This document shows, piece after piece, positions 57,402-64,000 of a stretch of 64,000 nt of DNA (position 1 is its first letter; the number at the start of each line of letters is the position of its first letter). The stretch spans positions 1 through 64,000 of the forward strand of contig NZ_FNAG01000002.1 of the NCBI RefSeq assembly GCF_900101825.1. Direction: 5' to 3'. Made by a program: the position numbers and the translations under genes. The notes beneath the pieces were generated by a model, which saw nothing but the letters and a program-made list of their open reading frames with translations, had not been told where the DNA came from and did not search any database. The DNA comes from Aquimonas voraii. Its GTDB lineage: Bacteria; Pseudomonadota; Gammaproteobacteria; Xanthomonadales; Xanthomonadaceae.

Positions 57402-60400
57402 CGCGGGCTCCTTGCGGTCTGGGTGTCGGGAGAGGGCTGGCTGAGCAGCAGCCGACCGATGTCGGCGAGGCGGGACTTGGGCGTGCCCGCCTTGCCCAGG
57501 ACCGCGGCGAACTGCAGGGTGGCGTCCGGGCTCAGGGCCTGCTCGCTGAAGACCAGCACCGGCGGCGCGGGATCCTTGGGCAGCAGGGGAAGCAGGGTCC
57601 GCCCGTCGCCGTCCGGCAGCACCAGGTCGAGCACCACTAGATCGAAACGGCGCGCCTGGATCGCCACACGGGCCTGCGCGAGGTTGCGGGCGAATGTGAT
57701 TTCGCCCAAGGGGCGCAGCGCGGCAGCGATCTGCTTCAGGCTGTCTTCGTCGTCCTCGACGCAGAGAATCTGCGTGTGTTCACGGCTTGCCCGGCGGCCA
57801 ATCAAGGTGTGGAGTGCGCCGGTCAGTGCGGGAAGCCGCAAGGGTTTCTGCATGCGCGCGGTGTTCGGATCCAGCGCCGGCAGACGATCCGCATGCCCGC
57901 TGACGACCAGCACCGGCAGGTCGGCGGTCTCCGGGGTGCCTCGCAGCCACTCGAGAAGATCCTCACCGCGCTCTTCGCCCAGCGACAGGTCGAGCGTGAT
58001 GGCCTGCACGTCCGCCTTGGCAAGTTGGGTCTTCGCTGACTCCATGGAGTCGGCGTGCAGAGAGTCGAAGCCCTCGCGTTCCAGCAGCAGCTCAATCACC
58101 GCCGCCATGTCGGGGTCGTCCTCGACCACCAGCACGCAGGGGCGTGTGGATGACGGTGTGGGCTGGATTGCCTGAGCCGCTGTTGTGGTCGGCATCACCG
58201 GCAGCCGCAGCCAGAAGCAGCTGCCCCCGCCCTCGCGCGGCCGATAACCGATGTCGCCGCCCAGACGGCCCGTGAGCTCGCGGCTGATGGCGAGGCCGAG
58301 GCCGGTGCCCTCCTGGCTGCGGTCGCTGCCGCCTTCGGCCTGGGCAAAGCTCTGGAACAGCTGGTCGCGGAAGGCTTCCGGCACGCCGCGACCGCGATCC
58401 AGCACCTGCAGCTCGACCGCCTCGTCCACCAGCAGGGCTTGGATTTCCACGAGCCCGGCGCGCGGCGAGAACTTAATCGCGTTCGAGATCAGATTGGTCA
58501 GGATCTGGCTGAAGCGGCCGGGGTCGGTGTTGAGCTGGACATCCGGGGGCGCGTGCAGCTGCACCTTGACGTCGAAGCGCTCGGCGTAAGGCTGCAGGGC
58601 CGCCACGGTATCCACCAGCAGGCCGCCCAGGTTCTGCAGTGACTTGTTGAGGCTGATCTTACCCGCCAGCAGCTTTTCGAGATCGAGCAGGTCGCCGACC
58701 AGGGAGCCCAGGCGGCGGGCGTTGCGCTGGGCCAGCTGCAGCAGGTCATGGGCCTCATTGGGCAACTGTCCGAGCGCGCCGCCGACGACCAGGTCGAGCG
58801 CGCCCGAGATCGACGTCAGCGGCGTGCGCAGCTCGTGGCTGACCGTGGAGACGAACTCGGACTTGATCCGCTCCAGGCGTTTGCGCTCGCTGATGTCCTG
58901 CACCACGCTCAGGATGAGCACCTCGCCGCTGCCGCCCGGCTGGAAGCGCACCCCGTGCAGCAGCACCGGAATGCGATGGCCGTCGGCATGCAGGTATTCC
59001 TTCTCGTAGGGGCCATAGCGGCCCAGCGACTGCAGCTTGCCGAGCTGCACCCGCTCCAGCGCCTCGTAGTCGATCGGCGTGATGTCCCAGTAGCTGAGCC
59101 TGCGGAAACGCTCCTCGGAATAGCCGAGCATGCGGTAGAACTCGGGGTTGGCCTCGAGAAAGGCGCCGTCTTCCATCCGCTTGAGCGCGATGCCGACCGG
59201 CGACAGCCTGAACAGCTCCGAGAGCTTGGCCTCGCTGGCGCGCAGGGCTTCTTCGGCGCGCACGCGGGTGGTGATGTCCAGCACCTGCGACACGAAGTAC
59301 AGGGGTTGGCCCTCGCTGCCACGCACCAGGGAAACCGCCAGCATGGCCCAGACGGTCGCACCCTGCCGGGTGATGTAACGCTTGCGCAGCTGATAGCCCG
59401 GCAGCTTGCCGGCAAGGGACTGTCTGACCAGCTCGAGGTCGATGGCGAGATCGTCGGGATGGGTGAGCTGCTGGAAATCGCCGGAAAGCAGCTCTTCGGC
59501 GCTGTAGCCCAACATGTTGCACAGGGCCGGGTTGACCTGAAGAAAGCGGCCATCCGGGGCCACCAGGGCCAGTCCCAGGGCTGAGGCCCGGAATGCCCCC
59601 GCAAACCGGTCTTCCGATTCCACGCGGGCGCGCGTCTCCTGGGTCAGTTCGGTGAGGTCGATCGCGATGCCGACGAAGCCGTTGGGACGCCCAGCCGGGT
59701 CGCGGATGGCGCTCACGCACAGCCGCACCTGGCGCCGCCCTCCGTCGCGTCGGATGTAGGTCCACTGGCGGGTTTCGACGATGTCGCGGCGGGCAGCGTC
59801 GACAAAGACATCGAAGCCCTCGATGCTGCGGCCCTCGCGTTGGCTGAGCTCGCGAGCGCGCGCCTGGACCTCTTCGGGGTCGTGAAAGATCGCCGGCGTG
59901 CAGTGGCCGATCATGTCCTCGGCGCGATAGCCGAGCAGGCGCTCGGCGCCGGGGCTGAACAGGCGGATGGTGCCATCCACGTCCGTGGCGATGATCGAGA
60001 CGTCGAGCGCACCGGCGACAATCGACTGCAGTTGCGCCAGCGCCTGCTCCATGCGCTCCTGCGTCCGGCGTAGTTCGGAGACTTCGATATGGGTGCCGGC
60101 CATCCACAGAGGCTGGCCCTCGGCGTTGCGCGACATCACCCGGCCGCGATCGTGCACCCAGACCCAGTGGCCGGCCTTGTGCCGCATGCGGCAGACGAAG
60201 TCGTACTGCTCGGCTTCGCCGCGGAAGTGCGCCTGCAGGCGCTCCTCGGACCCAGGCAGGTCGTCGGGATGGGCGAGGTCCAGCCAGGTCTGGATGCTGA
60301 TCGGCGCGAGTTCTTCGAGGGTGTAGCCGACGATCTCGGCCCAGCGCGCATTGAAGCGCGTCTCGCCGGTCTGGACGTTCCATTCCCAGGTGCCGGCCCG

Positions 60401-61354
60401 GGTGCCCTCCAGCACCATCGCCAGGCGGCGGCGTTCCTCTTCGAGCGCGAGCTGGGCGTGACGGCGCTGGGTGATGTCATGCATCACCACCTGGGCACCT
60501 TCGGTGTTCCCCCAGGTGTCCCGGACAGGGCCGCCGCTGGCCAGCACGAAGCGTGGCGATTGGCCGCGCGCACGGATGCAGAATTCGACATCGCGCAGGG
60601 TTTCGCCGCGATACGCGCGTACCAGGGGGATGCGCTCGGGGCTCAATCGCGTTTCGCCGTCGGCTTCGTACAGGTCGAAGCGCTCCGCCCATTCACTCTG
60701 CGGCACGCGCATCGGGTCGCAGCCGTGCCAGGCGCGGGCGACGCCGTTGAAGTGGCTCAGTTCGCCTTGGGCGTTGCAGGCGACGACCCCATCGGGCAGG
60801 GCCTCCAGCAGCTGCGCAAGCGCGCGCTCGCCGCGCTCGGCCCGTTTTTGCGCCAGCCGCGCTTCGATCAGGTGCGAGCCCAGGGCGGCGAGCGTCGCCA
60901 GCTGCTCGCGCTGGCTGGGGGTCAGCGAGCGCGGCTCGGTGTCGATCACGCACAGGGTGCCGATCGGATAGCCGCCGGGGCCCTGCAGTGGAGCGCCTGC
61001 ATACAGGCGGATGGCGGGCGCGTCGGTGACCAGCGGATTGTTGCGGAAGCGCGGGTCCTCGCGGGCGTCCGGCACTTCCATCACCGCGTCGCCCAGGATG
61101 GCGTGCGCGCAGAACGCAAGTTCACGGGGTGTTTCCGTCGCGTCGAGACCCACACGGCTCTTGAACCACTGCCGGTGCTCGTCCACCAGCGACAACAGCG
61201 AAATCGGGGTTCCGCAGATCGAGGCCGCGAGGCGGGTGAGATCGTCGAAGACCGCCTCGGCTTCGGTATCGAGCAGCTCGGCCACCCGCAGCGAACGCAG
61301 CCGCTCGGCTTCATTGTCCGGGAGCGGGGCGCCGCCAGGGAGTTCGCTGCGCAT
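57398..61354 (-). CDS. Hybrid sensor histidine kinase with GAF, five PAS and two receiver domains
   Basis: A 1318-residue soluble kinase with no membrane segment. Order: GAF (about 15-165), PAS1 (175-300), PAS2 (305-430), PAS3 (440-570), PAS4 (580-700), PAS5 (705-825), HisKA with H840 (FVSTVSHELRTPLTS), HATPase with NLISNAIKFSP, DRGRGVPE and GTGLGLAIS (935-1052), receiver 1 (1073-1185, D1122) and receiver 2 (1195-1303, D1243). There is no HPt, which is supplied by the GGEEF protein two genes on. It begins two bases from the HDOD gene's end. Confidence 0.92.
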   Translation of the reverse strand: MRSELPGGAPLPDNEAERLRSLRVAELLDTEAEAVFDDLTRLAASICGTPISLLSLVDEHRQWFKSRVGLDATETPRELAFCAHAILGDAVMEVPDAREDPRFRNNPLVTDAPAIRLYAGAPLQGPGGYPIGTLCVIDTEPRSLTPSQREQLATLAALGSHLIEARLAQKRAERGERALAQLLEALPDGVVACNAQGELSHFNGVARAWHGCDPMRVPQSEWAERFDLYEADGETRLSPERIPLVRAYRGETLRDVEFCIRARGQSPRFVLASGGPVRDTWGNTEGAQVVMHDITQRRHAQLALEEERRRLAMVLEGTRAGTWEWNVQTGETRFNARWAEIVGYTLEELAPISIQTWLDLAHPDDLPGSEERLQAHFRGEAEQYDFVCRMRHKAGHWVWVHDRGRVMSRNAEGQPLWMAGTHIEVSELRRTQERMEQALAQLQSIVAGALDVSIIATDVDGTIRLFSPGAERLLGYRAEDMIGHCTPAIFHDPEEVQARARELSQREGRSIEGFDVFVDAARRDIVETRQWTYIRRDGGRRQVRLCVSAIRDPAGRPNGFVGIAIDLTELTQETRARVESEDRFAGAFRASALGLALVAPDGRFLQVNPALCNMLGYSAEELLSGDFQQLTHPDDLAIDLELVRQSLAGKLPGYQLRKRYITRQGATVWAMLAVSLVRGSEGQPLYFVSQVLDITTRVRAEEALRASEAKLSELFRLSPVGIALKRMEDGAFLEANPEFYRMLGYSEERFRRLSYWDITPIDYEALERVQLGKLQSLGRYGPYEKEYLHADGHRIPVLLHGVRFQPGGSGEVLILSVVQDISERKRLERIKSEFVSTVSHELRTPLTSISGALDLVVGGALGQLPNEAHDLLQLAQRNARRLGSLVGDLLDLEKLLAGKISLNKSLQNLGGLLVDTVAALQPYAERFDVKVQLHAPPDVQLNTDPGRFSQILTNLISNAIKFSPRAGLVEIQALLVDEAVELQVLDRGRGVPEAFRDQLFQSFAQAEGGSDRSQEGTGLGLAISRELTGRLGGDIGYRPREGGGSCFWLRLPVMPTTTAAQAIQPTPSSTRPCVLVVEDDPDMAAVIELLLEREGFDSLHADSMESAKTQLAKADVQAITLDLSLGEERGEDLLEWLRGTPETADLPVLVVSGHADRLPALDPNTARMQKPLRLPALTGALHTLIGRRASREHTQILCVEDDEDSLKQIAAALRPLGEITFARNLAQARVAIQARRFDLVVLDLVLPDGDGRTLLPLLPKDPAPPVLVFSEQALSPDATLQFAAVLGKAGTPKSRLADIGRLLLSQPSPDTQTARSPR

Positions 61355-61356
61355 GG

Positions 61357-62238
61357 CTAGAACTTCAGGGTTTCGATCAGCTGGCCGACTTCGGCAGCCG
61401 ACTCGCGCAGGATTTCCTGCAGGGTCTCCTCGCCCACCAGCATGTCGATCGAGGCCGCGCGGGTGGCGGCCGGCTGAGCGGGATCCTGCCAGCGCAGCGG
61501 ATGCGCCACCGGGGCCAGCACATCGGCCAGCAGCAGGGTGTCCCCCAGGGTTTCGGGCGGCAGTGACAGCATGCCCCGCCAGTAATCTTCGATGCCCTCG
61601 ATCACCGCCGCCGGCACCTCCAGCTTGCGCAGCACGGCGAGGCCCAGATCGCGCTCGACCCGCTGGTCGGTGTCGATATCCGTGCCCTCAGCGGCGTCGG
61701 CCAACTCCACCGCCAGGGGCGCCTCGACCTTGAGCAGGCTCGGGTACTGCACCGAGCGGGAGATCAGATAGAAGCCCCCGATGTCATGGACCAGGCCCGC
61801 GAACAGGGCGCTTTCCGGGTTCTGGCCGGTGACTTTCTGGGCCAGCACGCGCGCCAGCGCGGCCACGTGGGCCGTGCGTTCCCACAGCTGGCGCGCGACC
61901 GTCTGCTGGGCAGGGCTGCCGGTGCCTCCGGCCATCTGCCGTGTCACCAGGGCCATCGCCAGCGTACGCAATGTCGTGAAGCCGAGCCGGTTGACGGCGG
62001 TCTTGACGTCGGCCACTTCGCGTCCGCTGCGGTTGTAGGCCACCGAATTGGCCATGGCGACGACGCGCGCAGACAGCAGCGGATCGGCCTGGACCAGGCG
62101 TGCGGCTTGATCCACCGAGCAGTTCGGATCGTCCAGCGCCGATTTGATCTTGAGCGCCAGCTGCGTGTGGGTCGGGAAGCTCAGCTCACCGCTCGCGGCG
62201 TCGCGGGCGATGCTGCGCAGGGCTTCGAGTCGGTCCAT
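61357..62238 (-). CDS. HDOD-domain protein
   Basis: A 293-residue protein that is almost entirely HDOD: PTHTQLALKIKSALDDPNCS, ARLVQADPLLSARVVAMANS, VKTAVNRLGFTTLRTLAMAL and LFAGLVHDIGGFYLIS. The HD pair is retained, but HDOD proteins usually act in signalling without proven hydrolase activity. It heads the operon with the hybrid kinase. The ATG at 62238 fits the family; the longer frame upstream is non-conserved. Confidence 0.88.
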   Translation of the reverse strand: MDRLEALRSIARDAASGELSFPTHTQLALKIKSALDDPNCSVDQAARLVQADPLLSARVVAMANSVAYNRSGREVADVKTAVNRLGFTTLRTLAMALVTRQMAGGTGSPAQQTVARQLWERTAHVAALARVLAQKVTGQNPESALFAGLVHDIGGFYLISRSVQYPSLLKVEAPLAVELADAAEGTDIDTDQRVERDLGLAVLRKLEVPAAVIEGIEDYWRGMLSLPPETLGDTLLLADVLAPVAHPLRWQDPAQPAATRAASIDMLVGEETLQEILRESAAEVGQLIETLKF

Positions 62239-62492
62239 GGGGTCCTTGGCGGAGTGGGCGGCGGGTCCGAGGCCCGGTGATGCAAGTTCCTCGCCGCGCC
62301 AGGCGTCATCGCCCCGGCGTCGCCGCGGGCGATACCTCGCGGCGTTCTGGTGTAGCACATTCGGAGGAGGGACGGGACCGCAGGCAAGCGGAATCCGGTC
62401 GCCGCCTCGGGCCCAGCCTGCGCCTTCCTGCAGCGGGTGCTGGCGCCCTGTGGGCGTCCGCGCGCCGGGGACGAGCCGCACCCGCAGCCTGC

Positions 62493-62972
62493 CTATTCGC
62501 TGTCGGGAAGCAGCTCAAGCGCCATCACGATGGCGTCCTCGCGCCCGCCTGCGGCGGGATAGTAGTTGGCCCTGCGGGCGATCTCGTTGAAGCCGAGGGA
62601 GTCGTACAGGGCCACCGCACGCGGATTGGAGGGGCGAACCTCAAGGAAGATGCGCTCGGCGCGGTGCCAGCGGGCGAGGTCGATCAGGCGCCGCATCAGG
62701 CGGCGGCCGTGGCCCTCGCCCTGGTGGCGCGGCGAGACGCAGACGTTGAGGACATGGGCCTCGCCGGCGGCGGCACTGAGCACACCGTAGCCCAGCAGCT
62801 CGACCCCTGAGTCCAGCACCCAGCAGGCGTAGCCCGCGCGCAGGCAGTCGCGGAAGATCGTGTGGGTCCAGGGAAACGGATAGGCCTCCAGCTCGATGCG
62901 CATGACCGCGTCGATATCGGCCTCGACCATGGGCCGCAGCTGGACGCTGGCGGGGGCAGGGCGTGCGTTCAC
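62493..62972 (-). CDS. rimI: Ribosomal protein S18-alanine N-acetyltransferase
   Basis: A 159-residue GNAT with the RimI pattern: EADIDAVMRIELEAYPFPWT, the acetyl-CoA loop VSPRHQGEGHGRRLMRRLID, and LEVRPSNPRAVALYDSLGFN ending with RRANYYPA. It acetylates the N-terminus of S18. It overlaps the upstream holD-like gene by four bases, the same order as E. coli holD-rimI. Confidence 0.92.
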   Translation of the reverse strand: MNARPAPASVQLRPMVEADIDAVMRIELEAYPFPWTHTIFRDCLRAGYACWVLDSGVELLGYGVLSAAAGEAHVLNVCVSPRHQGEGHGRRLMRRLIDLARWHRAERIFLEVRPSNPRAVALYDSLGFNEIARRANYYPAAGGREDAIVMALELLPDSE

Positions 62973-63343
62973 GGCGACTGCAGGCGTCGACGCAGTGCGC
63001 GCAGGGCGGGCCAGAGCGCGCGCTTGGCCGAACCGTCGCGGCGTAGAACCTCCAGCGGCGGCAGGCAGAGGGCTGCGCTCGCATCGAGCCGATCGATGGC
63101 CAGCAGGGGGGCTGTCCCTGCCTGCTCGGGGCCGATGTCCTCCGGCCCCAGATCAAGCGCGCGCAGCACGGCCAGCAGCAGTCGATCCTCGCGCAGCGTC
63201 TCCAGCGGAGCCGCAGCGACGACGCGAAGTCGCGCAGGCGGCATCGGTCGGGGGCGATCGCGCAGGCGCAGGGGGCGCAGCCCCAGGGCCGCGGCCAGGC
63301 GCAGCTGTTCCGCAGGCTGCGCAGCGGGCGCCAGACGGCTCAT
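62969..63343 (-). CDS. holD: Divergent DNA polymerase III psi subunit (HolD-like)
   Basis: A 124-residue protein. The segment RLRVVAAAPLETLREDRLLL then AVLRALDLGPEDI, and the C-terminal LEVLRRDGSAKRALWPALRA, align by eye with the core of E. coli HolD (VSDVLRALTVSPDQV and LTDLRANPTARAALWQQI). Its place directly before rimI is that of holD in Enterobacteria. Psi joins chi to the clamp loader. Overall identity is low, so this rests on motif pattern and context. Confidence 0.7.
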   Translation of the reverse strand: MSRLAPAAQPAEQLRLAAALGLRPLRLRDRPRPMPPARLRVVAAAPLETLREDRLLLAVLRALDLGPEDIGPEQAGTAPLLAIDRLDASAALCLPPLEVLRRDGSAKRALWPALRALRRRLQSP

Positions 63344-63987
63344 CGGTCGGCTCCCTGCAGGGCCGCATCAAGATCACGCAGGAAGTGGCCCAAGGCTTGG
63401 TCCGTCGCTTGGCCCAGCGCCATGACCGAGGCCGCCAGACTGTCGTTCTCGGCACGGACTGCAGCGGCGTATACGCCCTCGACCAAGGGCAGGCGGCCGT
63501 CACGTGGGTTGGCGCGCAGCCTGAAAGTGACCCGAGCCTCGTAGCCGGCGTCTTCGGTAGGGGCGCGTTCGAAACGTTCGATGCGACCGCCGATCCACAA
63601 TCCCCGCTGGCCGGCAGGCAGTTGGTCAGTGACCCGGTCGGCCGCGCCCGCCGCCTGCAGCTGCTGGATGAGTCGCCTCTGCAGCAGATAGCCCGGCGGG
63701 TCGACCCACAGGTTGTAGTGGTAGGCACGCAGCCGCTGCCCCTGCGGATCGAGTGCATACAGCAGGGCCTGGTCTGCGTGCAGGCCATCGGCCTCAAGCC
63801 GCTGGACGACGAGGGGAAGCGCGCTGACCTGTGTGAACGCGGCCGCGCGCTCACTGGCCGGCAAGCGGTGCCAGGTGGTTTCGGGAATGCCCGGCGCGCT
63901 GGCGCAGCCGGTGAGTGCGGCAACCAGCAGCAGGATCAGGCTTCGCCAGCCGGTGCCGCGCAGGGAGCTCAGCGGACGCGGGTTCAT
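63340..63987 (-). CDS. PqiC-like ABC transport auxiliary lipoprotein
   Basis: A 215-residue lipoprotein: signal SLILLLVAALTGCAS with the lipidated cysteine at residue 28. The mature domain has LLYALDPQGQRLRAYHYNLW and PPGYLLQRRLIQQLQAAG, the pattern of PqiC/DUF330 auxiliary components of MCE transport systems. No pqiA or pqiB is in the window, but they could lie to the right. It overlaps holD by four bases. Confidence 0.7.
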   Translation of the reverse strand: MNPRPLSSLRGTGWRSLILLLVAALTGCASAPGIPETTWHRLPASERAAAFTQVSALPLVVQRLEADGLHADQALLYALDPQGQRLRAYHYNLWVDPPGYLLQRRLIQQLQAAGAADRVTDQLPAGQRGLWIGGRIERFERAPTEDAGYEARVTFRLRANPRDGRLPLVEGVYAAAVRAENDSLAASVMALGQATDQALGHFLRDLDAALQGADR

Positions 63988-64000
63988 TCGACCGGATCCT

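Overview
The window is GC-rich chromosomal DNA of a gammaproteobacterium, most likely of the order Lysobacterales (Xanthomonadales). The markers are a gammaproteobacterial SUF regulator heading sufBCDS, a sugar-permease-free PTS with HPr kinase and RapZ, DksA carrying a lysine/alanine-rich histone-H1-like N-terminus, an H-NS protein of the XrvA type, and dispersed GGGATTC repeats of a kind common in that group. Genus level cannot be settled from the sequence alone.

Region 1 (1-6065) is the inner end of an integrated element inserted at tRNA-Phe(GAA). From the tRNA leftwards, all on the minus strand: a P4-type tyrosine integrase, an AlpA/Vis-like regulator, a P4-like leader, five small tightly overlapping genes (one CHC2 zinc-finger primase-like), a D5-type helicase, and, running off the left edge, a Nu1-like terminase small subunit preceded by 19-bp direct repeats. 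No CI-type repressor or lysis gene lies in this part. The int-alpA-primase/helicase-terS order is that of a phage satellite (PICI- or P4-like), although a prophage cannot be excluded because the element continues outside the window.

Region 2 (6467-15993): a small lipoprotein, a lone rmlD, the Fe-S assembly operon (Rrf2 regulator, sufB, sufC, sufD, sufS, sufU) with a repeat-derived insertion between sufB and sufC, then an ECF sigma/anti-sigma-like pair divergent from two small membrane-protein genes. Near-identical 31-bp ECF-type promoters face both ways.

Region 3 (16025-28055): a long minus-strand envelope and regulation cluster, kdsD-kdsC-lptC-lptA-lptB-rpoN-hpf-ptsN-hprK-rapZ-EIIA(Man)-ptsH-ptsI, divergent from ibaG-murA. 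It links Kdo and LPS transport, sigma-54 and regulatory PTS.

Region 4 (28056-43092): an Mrr endonuclease remnant among repeats, ETF-ubiquinone oxidoreductase, an AlkB-like dioxygenase, a secreted BP74-like protein, EamA and ThrE-type transporters, an H-NS protein, an SDR-kinase-acyl-CoA dehydrogenase-IclR operon resembling 4-hydroxyacyl-CoA catabolism, then yajQ, an M23 peptidase, yidD and dksA.

Region 5 (43132-64000): DUF885 and M3 metallopeptidases, an ABC ATPase/membrane-protein pair, a DUF4139 protein, an MFS exporter, yqeY-rpsU divergent from tsaD-folB-folK, a four-gene minus-strand signalling operon (HDOD protein, 1318-residue hybrid kinase, response regulator, HPt-REC-GGEEF diguanylate cyclase), and finally rimI, a divergent holD and a PqiC-like lipoprotein.
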